Made by a program: the position numbers and the translations under genes | In this document: piece after piece, positions 25,201-45,094 of the stretch | Numbering within the stretch: position 1 is the first letter of the stretch | Layout: every line of letters begins with the position of its first letter | The notes under the pieces: model-generated | The model's database searches: none | The model's input: only the letters and a program-made list of their open reading frames with translations | Told to the model about the DNA's origin: nothing | Assembly: GCF_037975245.1 (NCBI RefSeq) | Contig: NC_092583.1 | Span: forward strand, 12,689,264-12,753,263 | From: Apostichopus japonicus | Taxonomy: Eukaryota; Echinodermata; Holothuroidea; Aspidochirotida; Stichopodidae | Length of the DNA stretch: 64,000 bases | Direction of reading: 5' to 3'

Positions 25201-28014
25201 TTAGGCTTTGTAGTGTTAAATGGTTTCACTCAGAAAGATGGCCGCAATTTGACATGTTACCATGGCAACTACAGTGTCTGATCAAGGCAACTACATAGGT
25301 ATAGTACAGTCTACAAATCACAGGAACTGCAGCATTGCCATATAATAACAAAACATATCGAAAAACGTTGTATGAACTTTTTGCACTATAAATGACAGGC
25401 CAGATTATGCAGATTTCTTTGAGTCTATGTCAATATTTTTTATGAACATTTGTTAAGTGATTGTAAAATATTGTAATATTGTAGTAAGGAATTAATTAAT
25501 GTACATCTCTTCAAGTACAAAATTTAGTGAATATTTATAAAACATTGTCATACAATTCCAGTCTAAAGTAAAAACATACGTATTGCTTGTACTATTTTTA
25601 TGTGGTAATATCTTTGTTTATTTGTTGTTTTTTTCTTTCAGGCTAGGATTGCCGTGCAATTATTGTTTTCTCCTGACGAGGAGCTAGTTCTCTCAAGGGA
25701 TGAGTTGACCGAGTACTATATGAAGGCAGTGAGGTAGGTGTACTGACGGTGATTGATTAGTGTGTACAGTTTTATCAAGCGACAGATCAGGTCCTGGGGA
25801 CAATTATTTCCACAGGACCTTGAAGTATTCTATTTTTCTTTAATTATATTCATAGGAAAATAAGAACACCTTATACTTTATCCAATATTTCACCAGGCCC
25901 CTTGTTGACCCAGGTCACTGGGGTTGTAGCCCTTCATCCAAACCCCTCCGCCCCCCACATGTCCATGAACAGAGACGTCTGGTATATCGGGTGGGATCGG
26001 TCTAATCTCTAATTCAAATAATTGCCTCACAGTTCTGACATTTATAGAATTCCCGGAAAAGGTCATGGAATTTATAAAGAGAAAGCCAGTCGTCATGAAA
26101 AGAATATGCAGTGAACTCATTAATGAACTCAGTAATATTACCCAATGCATTAAGCTATGAAAATAAATCGATACTGACAAGATTCAAAGATCATCCATTT
26201 GCGAGTAAACTACAAGTTGTTTCAGTCGGATACCAAAATTGGACAAAGTGAAAACTACCTTTTTTTTTAATGCAAACATTTTTTTCTTCTGAGTTTAGCT
26301 TTTTAAACTTCGCTCAAATTATCCTGGATCTTTTGCCCTTTTGACCTTTAAGATAAGTTTGGTAATAAATTGTCCCAATGAAGGAAAAATGCTTTGAATG
26401 TAAGCAATAGAATGGTTTTTGAAGTTTAAACAAAAGTGGGCCCCATTTTCGACAATGTTGATGAAATTTGCATTCTACAAATTTTCAGTTTTGCTTTGTT
26501 GAAGTCGAGGGACCGATGTCCAGGAAATTAACACCATTTCTCTCTGTGTATATCTTGTGGGCTTTTTTTTCTCTTCAAAATATAAAAAAAATTAGTCAGA
26601 AACTCCTCTTTGTGAACACGTTTAGCTGCTTTTCACTGCTTAGGTCAAACAATGCCACATGCCACATTTGCGACGAGCTTCCAGGGTTGTTACAGTCTTC
26701 AGAGAACCTGCCTCTGCTCAGAGAATTTGCCAGCAACGTGGATGTATTTAGAATCCTCTACACGAGAGGGAGGTATGCAGATATATTGAATTGCTGGCAA
26801 ACCGTCGGATTGGACAGGCTTTCCGTTTCAAAAGAGTACTTTGAAATCATCAAGCGAATGGAAGAAGGTAATGTCTAATTCTGTATTTGAGAACTCTCAA
26901 AAAATTTGGCTATTTGTTGGCCCAAAAATGTTTGGGATTTGACCAAATGTCCACATTATATCAAAACTTTAAAAAGATATGAGAGTCTTGTAATATTTTA
27001 GTTGGCATATATTCACTGATATTTACTTCTATCAAGCTCCCTGTTTTGTCTCAATTTTTAAATGGTTGCCTCAAGCAAAGTTGATAGTAATTTCATCTTT
27101 GCATTTTCATCAGTTATACACGATGGTTTAGATGTTGATCTTTCCTAGCAATGTGACCCCCCCCTTCCACATTCCCCCTCTTCACCCTCTAATGGAGGAA
27201 AGTCTAGGTAGGTCACTGAATTGAAATAAAATTTTCTAGAAGTGTGTCATCAAATTTGTAAAACCCCCTCACTCCCCCTTCCCACCCCCCCCCCATACAG
27301 TTCTCATCTGATACAGTACAAATAATACTGACTTGACAAGTTGACAACAATGCCACCACTTCAACGTTATCCTAAATCCTTTTCTGGTCTGTTCAGCTGC
27401 TGCGTTGAATGATACTCCTTGCCCTGAGGTTGCTAACCTCTTTGAGATGGTTGGAAAATTCTCCAAGGATCTAGGGCTGTTAAATCAGGTAAGTTTTATG
27501 AAATACTTTTATTATTTTATGTCTTCTGATTGATATGCATAGGACTAAACTTCTAAATTACCAAATAAAAAAAATAACAAATAAAAATAATACTTTCAAA
27601 TGCAAAAGTAACCGCCATTTTGGAAATGTGTATCCATACCAGTTCAAATTTCATGTGTTAGTGGCTTAAGGTATAAATCCAGTAGCAGACAATGTAACAT
27701 TTATCGTAAAGAAATTAATATTTCATATTCTTCCCCAATTTTATATTTTGTCCCAAACCCGAGATTTGGTTGATTGGATCTAACAAAGTTTGACTGGCTA
27801 AAACCTCCCTTACTCCAGAAAGTAGATCGCAGTGGGTAGTCTGATGTCATGGCATGTGTTTCTCGAAAGCTTTCCTATTATAAACTTTCTTGGTGATTTT
27901 ATCCATGAAAATGTGATATGTTTGGAATGTTTGCTTAAATTAACTGTAAATGTTCTCTGTATGAAGAATTTCATCAAAATAAAAACTTTCTAGTAGAAAT
28001 ATATTTATATATAA

Positions 28015-28050
<36 letters not shown>

Positions 28051-30960
28051 CATTATAAAGAAAATCAAAACATTTTCTGCTCAGTTGCCATGGTGACATC
28101 ATTTTCTCAGCTGTTGCCAGATGTCTGCACAAAATATAATCAATTTTGAATAAATTTATTATCTTTACCATACGAAATGCTGTGAGGATGTGGTGTTGAC
28201 GTAAAGTCGCACAGAAACATTTCCAGCAAATTTTTTTAATCAGCCAGTAGATTATCCCTAAGTTCAAGAAAGAGAATGTTGAAAAATGACACTACAAAAT
28301 TTGTCGTCATTGCAGGCTGTTTGGGCGTTTCAGAGGGCCTTAGAGGTTCGAGAAGCCATCGATCCAGACGACCCCAGCGTGGGTCGGTGTTTCTATCTCC
28401 TGGGTAGTCTACACATCCAGTGGGGAAAGGTGGCTTCTGCAGAATCTTACTTCAAGCAAGCATTATACATCTGGGAGATGTGTGAAGCCTCTTGCCAGCA
28501 GTGGGTCACGAAAGCACTCGATTCTCTGGCTATTCTGTACAAACGGCAAGGAAAGTGAGTATCGAAACAGACCTGTCATCTATGTCATTCGATGGAGTGA
28601 TTGATTGATCTGTTTAGTTTTGGGTTGACTTTAGTTTATTTCACTTTTCTTTCTGGATATACTTAAGTTCAATGAAGGGAACTTTGTGGCTGAAAACTAG
28701 AAGGTATTAACACAGCCTGACATCGATTTTATTCCATGGATTGATTGATTAATCTGTATATATTTTGGTCGAGCTTATGTTATTCACTTTTCTTGTTGGA
28801 TTATTTGACTGCTTCACGTTAGAAAGTTATTTGCCTTTCAAACTGTTTCAGCCCCCCCCCTAAGAAAAAAGTTTTAATATACTAAGAAACCTTTGAATTT
28901 TCATGCCACCAATGATGGATTGAATTTGACGGACTAAAGTAACAGTTCATTTCATCAAGTACCGTAGGGTTCTTCAACATTCCAGAATGTTATCACTAGG
29001 TTGTGACAGGCTCATTATAAAAAATCCAGCTATAAACTGAAACATTTCTATTAAAACCTATTCACATTCTTCTTTGTTATGGGATTTGAACTTTTGAAAA
29101 TTCTTGGTGTAGGTACGATATGGTCGAATCTCTGACCAAGAAATCGGCTACTTTGAAGAAGGAAGTGGCATCTCAGGAGGCCAGTTCTCAGTCACAGAGG
29201 GGGCAGGGTAACCTTAAAAGGAGGATTCAAGTACTACAGGAACAATGCCAGAAATTAGAGGGCGTCCCATTGGCTGAAGCCTTGGCTGATTTAGGAGTCT
29301 TGTTTCTATGGCAACAAGATTTGGAGTAAGTCTTGAGTTTTAACAAAAAGGGGGGAATGGTTTCAGACATATACATTGATATGAACTGGATTTGTGTGCC
29401 TAAAAAAAATTTCATTGGTACCAACCTAGGGTTGGGTAGCACATTTGGTAGAGAACAGAAAATTGTGTCTGTTGTTCTGTTGATGATTTGCTATATTTTG
29501 TTTATTTATTATGATTAGAGCGATTCACAAGTAAAATTGTCCAGTCATTAACAAAATGTAACCAATCACAGGAGAGGAATTTTTGCATGCGAGCTACAAG
29601 AACAAAGTTGTTGCATACATCTGTCAGTATGTTGGGGGTAAGTTGTAACACCATTGAACTTCAAGACTATCAAATAGTAGGTCAAGTTCGGGTCAGTGTT
29701 TGGCCAACTTACGACATCTGTTTAGGCATTACATGCATCATTAATGCAGTGTGTGTGTGGTTTGATTAAGTGACATTTCTAACCTTCCAAATTCAATAAA
29801 ATATTCCTCTTCAGATCTGCTAAGGAGCACCTCATGCAGGGTATCACCATCATGGAGCGGCTCGGTTCCGTCCGAACGCCAAAGCTTCTCCAGCCGCTGG
29901 GTACCTTGGCAACCGTCTACGAGACCGCCAAGGATCTGGAACAAGCGGAGGGTGTGTATCTACGAATGCTGGACATCTGCAAGAAAATCCCCGAAAGGGA
30001 CAGCCCGATAGCCAACATGGCTGCTAGGAATCTGGGATCTCTTTACAAGAAACAGGTAAGAATTTCTGACACAGTAAAGAAAGGATCTCGCAGACTTTTA
30101 AAGAAGTCATTTTAATGCACCCTTAATGATACGACACCTTGTGAATATGCATGTTTTCCTTAATGACGATGTATATTGGCTTTCAAATTTTGTTTTATTT
30201 TATTTCTTCTCATTTTTTCATGCATTACAAGAGGCTCACACCAAATGTCAAAGACTGTAATTCTTGATTTGTTTACTTATCAACCATCTCACATTGAGCA
30301 TATACTACCCCCGATATACTGCCCTCTTTACGAAATAGGTCCGATCAAGGTTAATGTTTTGTTGGATTTTATAGCTCATTAACCTGTCTGTATTCTGTGC
30401 GTGTTTTTGTCCCTTCTGTTACTGTTACTTGTCATTTAGCCTTTGAAGAAGATCATGCTAGGATCGAAAAGTCAGGCCAACTTACTTTTACACATTCTCC
30501 TACACAGGCTCTCTACTGGATAAGCAGTTTGCTAACAGTTTTATTTTATTTTGTTGGATTTTAGGGTAAATTTGAAAAGGCAGAAATGCTTTATAAAGAT
30601 TCCATCAGGAGGAAGGAAGCATGTCTGGGGACCGAGCATCCGAACGTCGCTACGGATCTCCTCAATCTCGCCATCCTGTTCTGTCAGCAAGGAAACCACG
30701 CTCACGCCTTGCCGTTGTTCGAAAGGGCTCTGAGCGTCTACGAAAATTGTTACGGACCCCGCCATCCACGAGTGGCAGAGATCCTGCGTAACCTGGCCGT
30801 GCTGCACTACGAAAAGGGAAACGAACAGAGGGCAGCAGAGCTGTACAAGCGAGCCAACGAGATGAAGGAAATGATGAGCATCTCGGGAGGAAGTCGATTG
30901 GCATCGAGGAGGTCGAGCGTCACGTCTGTGTCTGTTAGCAGACCATTGAGTGAGAAGTGA
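13978..30960 (+). CDS. NPHP3: Nephrocystin-3, complete, 20 coding exons
   Basis: Exons: 13978-14298, 15043-15168, 15635-15764, 16161-16283, 17036-17163, 18921-19096, 20156-20363, 20804-20971, 21450-21668, 22329-22472, 23230-23327, 23795-24107, 24390-24554, 25642-25733, 26644-26867, 27397-27488, 28316-28554, 29113-29325, 29815-30055, 30565-30960. All have AG/GT borders and matching phases, giving 1,271 residues (human 1,330). In vertebrates NPHP3 works with inversin and NEK8 in the ciliary inversin compartment. It is N-myristoylated and carried by UNC119; the start MGSGSS keeps that signal. Order: coiled coil about 65-195; N-terminal domain about 240-400; STAND/NACHT-like NTPase from about 470 with P-loop GGPGSGRS (482-489) and Walker B VVLVID (570-575); helical region to about 900; TPR repeats about 900-1240; basic Ser-rich tail. 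The Walker A lysine is arginine (R488). The start has a purine at -3 and G at +4. Its 3' end faces UBA5. Confidence 0.95.
14519..14712 (+). repeat. Interspersed repeat in NPHP3 intron 1 (copy 1)
   Basis: About 190 bp related along its whole length to 24841-25030. Shared words include ATTTTAGTGT, AAGGCTCTGA, GATACTATAG, GTTTGCATTG and TATTCCCTGT in the same order. Similarity by eye is around 65-70%, so the copies are old. There is no coding capacity and the family is not identified. Confidence 0.6.
16514..16645 (+). repeat. 48 bp tandem duplication in NPHP3 intron 4
   Basis: GATGTGTAGGTTTGGTGAAT occurs at 16563 and 16611. The flanking TGTACACTGTA words are repeated as well. It is a local duplication within the intron. 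Confidence 0.8.
17330..17560 (+). repeat. GAGTACAAG-rich repeat in NPHP3 intron 5
   Basis: A cluster of GAGTACAAG, GAGTACAGAA and GAGTACCAG words, including GAGTACAAGTAGAA. A related block lies inverted in a UBA5 intron at about 37640-37815. The two are diverged copies of one dispersed sequence of unknown type. Confidence 0.5.
22240..22286. repeat. (AT)n microsatellite, NPHP3 intron 9
   Basis: Alternating AT followed by a short ACACAC stretch, about 40 bp before the exon 10 acceptor. Confidence 0.9.
23626..23702 (+). repeat. Pyrimidine-rich CCCCACCCCTT minisatellite, NPHP3 intron 11
   Basis: Repeats of about 12 bp of the form CCCCACCCCTTA/C, all C-rich on this strand. The complementary G-runs could form quadruplex structures in DNA. 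The tract lies about 90 bp before the exon 12 acceptor. Confidence 0.9.
24841..25030 (+). repeat. Interspersed repeat in NPHP3 intron 13 (copy 2)
   Basis: Diverged partner of 14519-14712, in the same orientation and with shared words in the same order, ending at TATTCCCTGTGTAGGG. It is non-coding. Confidence 0.6.
28003..28051. repeat. AT-rich simple repeat, NPHP3 intron 16
   Basis: (AT)n with TTTATA interruptions, lying in the intron before exon 17. Confidence 0.9.
28586..28806 (+). repeat. Diverged tandem duplication in NPHP3 intron 17
   Basis: Two blocks starting near 28590 and 28735 share GATTGATTGAT, CTGTTTAG/CTGTATAT, TTATTTCACTTTTCTT/TTATTCACTTTTCTT and TGGAT in the same order, about 145 bp apart. 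It is an old local duplication. Confidence 0.55.
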
Positions 30961-33033
30961 TCCGTTCAGAAAAGGGTCGGATGTTATGGGGAGTGGGGGA
31001 AGGGTTGGTTGAATTCTGCAGAGTAAACATGGTGGTATCATGAACCATACTCATCTTTGTAAAACTTTTGCAAAGAAAAATGGTATGAATGGTAATGAGA
31101 GGAGTCGACCTCCGTAGGAAATTGACTTGTTTCCCAAAAATTATCTAATCAACCATTTATTTATACGTGTTCAAAATATGCTGACGACTGGAGTATTTTG
31201 TCAGGGTAACCTTGAGCAAGATATGGGGTCAGTAGAACAATGAGCGTATGAATCCCACAGGGCAGCTGTACGAAGAGGGGAAGGGAGGGGTGCATTGAAT
31301 GGGTTAGTAGCCATAGCCAAAGGGTTGGGATAGTTCCCCAAAAGTGGACTGACAAGGTATAGTGTATTTTGAAAATATTGCTTGGAAATTTCTTAGCTTT
31401 TTTCAAAGGAGGAACAGCAAGTGTAAGAAGAGTAAACAATTTTTTACAGAACTATAAAGCAAAAATTTGTGAACAAAGTAATAATGTTTGCCTTGAAACT
31501 GGAACTAAACTTAGTGACCATAGAAGGATACCCAGAACTTGTTTCCTGAGGTCTCTTAATCAAATCCATTTCTTGACAAAATTAAAGGGGTTCACTGTTA
31601 TTTTGACGATGTTTATAATAAACTTAAATGAAAGGTTTATGTGCTGGATAGGATTGGGGAGGGCATTTAAAAGATCTTCAAGCTGAAAAAAATTCATCCA
31701 ACAACAAAAATCAGAATAAGTACAGAATAATTAAGGCTTTCTTTTTAATACATATTTATTGTTATATATTATATCTACTTATACATGTGAGGCCTTACAC
31801 TTTATACCAAACAGGAGATACTTTCACTTATTGAAGCAAATCTGTGCAATATAGAACCGTCCGAAACAGATTATTTTTTCAGATACGTCGTTTCTTATTC
31901 TTTAGTATTTAGATTCTCATTTATTGTTTTACACGAGAGATGAACTATTTTTTAGATAATTTTCACTGTTTTGTCAAAATACGCAGATTTTGGTTTGCAA
32001 TAAAACTCAAAGATCGTGCCTTGTCAAAAAGGAAAATTATGGAGTTGTTCTTTTTTACATTTTTGTTGTTGCTGTAAATGCAATAATTTGTAGGATTACC
32101 GGTGGTTAAAATGGTGAACTTGCCGTCTCCCCATTGTGAATTTCAACCAGGACTATGATCAAGCATTGAAGGAGGGATGATGAACGGTTTCTCCCTGCTG
32201 CTGAATTAATACAGCTGACATACAGGAATCCACACACTGATAAGAAGGTTAAAAATTCTTGAGAGTAACTACCCCCTCCCCGACTTTCGACACACCCACG
32301 AACCACCATGCAACTTTTCATAATGAAATACTACCTATGAACACAATGATATAAATTTCACTGACTGCCACTGTATTGTGCTTGTGAGAGGATACTCCTC
32401 CTCACAAAGAATAACGAGTAAATGAATGAAATCGGATCTGAAATAACCAAAAGACAACACATGGGGAAACCGTAAGCTATCGACTCCTGGATGAAAACCA
32501 CATCATGTAGCAGATGAGAAAAAAATACTCATTATATGGAACAGGTTTTTAAACTTCACTATAATGCATGCAGCTCTTGTATAGGTGATTAGTTATGTTT
32601 TAAAGAATGATCGATTTATCCTATCTTTGTTTTCCGATTTTAAACTTTTGTATTAAAGAAAAAAGTTGTGATTGGTTACTTTTTGACCTGGTCACTACAC
32701 GTATGAACCAAACTCGTCCCCAAATGCACATTTCACGATCCTATTTTCATTGTCATGTATGAATACCATTAAAATAATATTCCTTGTTCATGAATGATAA
32801 AAGTGTGATCATCAAATTTCTGAAATTTCATGGTGGTTGGACTTTTTCAAGAATGCAATAAAGAAGTGTCTTGCTAATAAATAAACAATTATAATAATGA
32901 TAAGTAGAAGACTGCCCAAGCCCCTTCCTCCTCACCATATCTTTGCCCAACTTTAAGACATTTTCAAAGTATAATATTTATAAAATCAGAGTCCTTTTAT
33001 AGCCAGATTTTGAGACTCCAAAAGACTCTATAT
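30961..33033. other. 3' flank of NPHP3
   Basis: Contains the NPHP3 3' UTR. AATAAA words at about 31617 and 31999 are candidate polyadenylation signals. No gene is supported. Confidence 0.45.
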
Positions 33034-33385
33034 CAGGGGTGGGCAACCTACGGCCCGCGGGCCACATGCGGCCCGCCAGTGAATTTTTTGCGGCCTGTGA
33101 GATGTCTTGAGAAAAAGAAAAAATATCAATCTATTTTACATCATCACAAAAAAACGAGCTAGCTGCTTTAATTTATTGGAACTAATGATGCTGTCAGGTA
33201 GGCCTATTATCCCCATTAATTATCAACTGTACTGTATTGACATGTTTTTGTGAATACAGATTAAGTACACACACCTATTGCTTGAAAGGTTTGAAATCAA
33301 CAGCAGGTCGTTGGTAAGGTGCGGCCCAGTCAATTTTTCATTCCTTATATCTGGCCCATTCCTTCAAAAAGGTTGCCCACCCCTG
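33034..33385. mobile_element. Non-autonomous hAT-type element, 352 bp
   Basis: Begins CAGGGGTGGGCAACCT and ends, inverted, with CAGGGGTGGGCAACCT. The perfect 8 bp target duplication CTCTATAT flanks it at 33026-33033 and 33386-33393. The next bases (CGGCCCGCGGGCC, ATGCGGCCCGCC) are of the type found in Charlie/SPIN-like hAT elements of other animals. There is no transposase frame. It sits between the converging 3' ends of NPHP3 and UBA5. Confidence 0.93.
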
Positions 33386-34323
33386 CTCTATATGATACAG
33401 CCAACAGAATATTGAGAAAGAACACAAATGGATATATATACTGAGAGATAGAGACAGAACGTTAAAACAGAACTATTGACGATAACTCTCATTGACACCA
33501 GCATCAAAGGCAGCATCAAAGGCAGAAGGCCTGTCTTTACTATATCATGAAGTTAAATGAAAAATGGCAAGTTTTTAATACATAAGACATTGAAAGCATA
33601 TATGACTCTACCAATCAGACAGTGATCAAATGATAAGAGAAAAGAAGAGATTATATGAATACGGTACACATTCTCAAACAAAATGGAATATATTCCAACA
33701 CACAGTAGCTAAGGAGAGTGATTTACAAAGTCTTCTCCATAAGAAAAATTCAAAGGACTTTGAAAACTCTTTTATTGGATTTGAAACAGTCTGTCAAAGA
33801 TGAGACCTGAAATGGAAAACCATGATGTAATTGAGATAACAACAAACATGCACTGTTGCACCAACCTTGACATTTTCAGACATTTTTCAGACAACCTTGA
33901 CAAGTCCAGACATTTTCAACATTTGTTTACATCCGCCCAAACACTTGTGTAAGATAGAAGAAAAAGCATGTCTGGGGAAATAATGAGATTGGACTAATTT
34001 ACTCTGAATCGCATGTCTTGACATATACACTGATATTTACCATAAATATAAATGCTGTTTCCATGTCGATTACTCACTCTGACCCACAGGTATGCCCTGG
34101 GTTTGAAAAAGAGTGTACGTTTTCATTTGGGGTCCTACTTTCTTCTTGGCAGCTTAAATCACAAACACAGAATGCCATTCAGGTCTCTCATGCAACACGA
34201 TGACGACACCTTGCCTAAACACAAGCATTAAACCTTGTGGAAGAAACAAGCTAATACTGACTGCTGATGGAGCAGTGACTGGTTTAGACTGGAATGACAC
34301 GTATACAAACAGGGTTTTTCCCT
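33386..34323. other. 3' flank of UBA5
   Basis: Non-coding interval between the hAT element and the UBA5 stop codon. The UBA5 3' UTR reads leftward here. Nothing else is supported. Confidence 0.4.
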
Positions 34324-42184
<7,861 letters not shown>

Positions 42185-42639
42185 ATTGCCGCTTAATTAT
42201 GTTCCAGAAACGAAGGTGGAACTTTGCAATTAAATGATATGTTTCAACATATGGTTTAATTTACACGGGCACTGTCACAGTACTGTATACTAGTAACTGT
42301 GTATGTTACATGTGGTGAGACTGCCAATGCTAGAACGATTCAGCACTGTACAATTTCCCCTTATTTGTCATACTGTATACTTATACGTGTGATTTCCAAC
42401 ACGTAGTGAGATGTACATATTGCGCAATCCGTAGCCACAGATGGGCGCAGTACAGATTGTAACCAAATGGCTTCGAAAATTCAACACAGTAATCAAATAA
42501 TTTTCTTTCCAAATCTGAACCCTTAAATAACTAGGAAAGCAACGAAAACTGAGTGAATTCAAATTAAGTACAACGTTGATATAAGAATAAAAGTAGTACA
42601 GTTTATATACCAATGACACCATAAGAGAAATGGCAACCA

Positions 42640-42721
42640 GTCACGGTGGCCGAGTGGTTAAGGCGTTGGACTCGAAATCCAATGGGATCTTCCCGCACAG
42701 GTTCGAATCCTGTCCGTGACG
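42640..42721 (+). tRNA. tRNA-Ser, anticodon CGA
   Basis: 82 bases forming a full class II cloverleaf. Acceptor stem GTCACGG/CCGTGAC with discriminator G; A box TGGCCGAGTGGTTAAGGC; anticodon stem TTGGA/TCCAA with loop CTCGAAA (CGA at 42673-42675, reading UCG); long variable arm (about TGGGATCTTCCCG); B box GGTTCGAATCC. A four-T run about nine bases downstream can serve as Pol III terminator. The gene is intronless. It starts about 455 bp upstream of the UBA5 start codon and is transcribed in the opposite direction. Confidence 0.97.
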
Positions 42722-43975
42722 CAGGCATCTTTTATTTTGTTTTGTTGACCTTGTGTATCTTTCTCAGAGTGTTGGATATCTCATAATCCTTGCTGTCGGT
42801 CACATTGCGTAAAGCAGTGACTACTCCGTGATTACGCGATGTCGGATGGCCGACCACAGTATTGTAATTTTATCCTTACATATCGCTTCCATAATTTCTG
42901 AGTTTGATATAACTGCCACACCCCTCCCCTTCCCCTCCCCCTTCCCCTCTAACCACTTTCTTTTCCAGTCCAGTTCATCTACTTAATTTAAGTCCTAATA
43001 TTGAGATGACTTTTCGTTCAATTGTGAAAAGCTCAAAATTTAAAAATCAATTCATGTATATTTCTCCAACCCCACCGCCCAACTGGAGGAAAGGAATGAA
43101 CCCAGGGAGGGGAGCCTGAAATGCATGGGCCGATGTTTTAATGTTATTTATTTCAGGTAATGATCCAATGATACTAGCAGTTGCGATACCGACTCTTGTA
43201 TACCATTTTCGGCCATACGTATACTGATGAGCCAGCTCACTCTAAAGAGCTGCAGCCAATAGTGACATATTCCAATTCTGATAACTAACTGTAGTGTAAA
43301 CATCAACGTTTGTCATCCAATCCAAATGCTAGTTTAATAACTTACGAAAATAATGGTTTCCTAGCGGTCACTAGTATTGCGCTTTATACTGCACTAGAAA
43401 AGGAAAAATTGTCACTCGTACTCAGGGTGGAAAGTCCCTTTGCTTATAGTTCATCCCCTGCCTCAGACAGTCAGAAACGATTTTGGGATTCACCCCCCCC
43501 CCTCCCGTCCCCATACACACACCTTTGAAATGATGTTCAAGCCACTGTTCTAAAGATAAACAGTTGCCACAGATTGTGTGGGACTGAAGCGGAAAGGGGA
43601 GGGGGGGGGGGTTGGAGGTTAAGCTTAGCCCAGTCTAACCCATTAAAATAAAAACTGAAAATACCAACATATTTTCATTCATCCTTGCCCGCTACCGAAA
43701 ATTCCACACCATTAAAAAGAAATCTTTCATTTGGCAGATATATATATAGTTGTTCCTGAGTCTGACAAGCCAACAAAAAAAACAATATAACAAAAGCTGC
43801 TTTATAGTTCTTTTCATTTTGTTCTTTTCTTCTTCTTCTTTTATTTCTGCACTCTGAAAAGACGACAGGAATGATATATCAAACGTATATAAGCTCAAAT
43901 ACCTCTAAAATTATGGAAATGCCAAGTGAAATATCATCCATAATATTTTAGCAAAATATGTCACCGGAATTAAAC

Positions 43976-44048
<73 letters not shown>

Positions 44049-44111
44049 TTATATATATATATTTATATATATATATATATCTATATGTGTATATGTATAT
44101 ATATATATATC

Positions 44112-44187
<76 letters not shown>

Positions 44188-45094
44188 TATAACATGTGTT
44201 AAACACTGCATTATATTACAAAGTTTAAAAGAAAATTATAGCGATATCGTTTGTAAATATACAACAAAAAAACACCCTTGCCTCACAGATATTAAACACA
44301 TGGAATGAATCTTCAAATACCAAACTGAATATTCAATAATAATATAACATATATGAGTGATACCAAAGACATCACTCATCCGCACAGTTTGTACCATCAT
44401 AACAAATTATTTGGGGAAAATCATTTAAAAAAAAAAGAGTATACGTGTATATAGTCATGCACGTGGTCACTTGTATTAAGCATCTACAGAAATAATCATT
44501 CTAAGTATTTAAATAAATAAATTATTGAATTACGTTATAGCCTACACTTTGAATAACATTGTCTGATCTTTTTAATTAACATACTCTTTTTGTTATTTGG
44601 AGGTGATTTTGATATTTTCACGTTGTTGGGTCGACACATTTTTATTCTTGATATGTCATATTCCAATAAATACTCCAAAGAAAATATAACATTGGGTTTG
44701 CTAGTAATATTTAAAGCTATAATTCCATTTTTCAAGAGAGCCTATACTTAGTTTTAACTTTTTGCTAAATTTCAAGGAATACCCCTTTAACTTGTAATTG
44801 ATGAGAGAGTCGGCGTATCTGTGCATGACTGAAATGTTAATATTAATCCATTGGATTATAGACATACAAATTAGGCTCAACAACAACAAAAACAACAAAT
44901 ATGTTCTTTTATCTTTGTATAAACAGCAAATCACCCTTGAATGACATTCAATACCATATGCATACTAATTTGTTATATATTGTAAACGTGCTTGAAGGAT
45001 GTTGAAATCTGGCTCAAGACCTATACACCGACTATTTCGAAATATTCTGTGGGATGAAAAAATGCAATTAATTAAAGATATATAACAATTTTTT
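42722..45094. other. Non-coding interval between tRNA-Ser and the TRIM gene
   Basis: Dominated by a long (AT)n tract (separate entry) and short poly-G/C runs near 43491 and 43600. Open frames inside the AT tract are only Tyr-Ile repeats and are not genes. Confidence 0.5.
43976..44184. repeat. Long (AT)n array, about 205 bp
   Basis: Near-continuous AT dinucleotides with interior AAATTTATAT, CTATATGTGT and GTATATGT interruptions. Almost wholly self-complementary, so it is prone to cruciform formation, slippage and assembly error. Confidence 0.95.

Noticed and set aside
43948-44308. Two open frames of about 90-116 codons on opposite strands
   Set aside because: They are Tyr-Ile translations of the (AT)n array.
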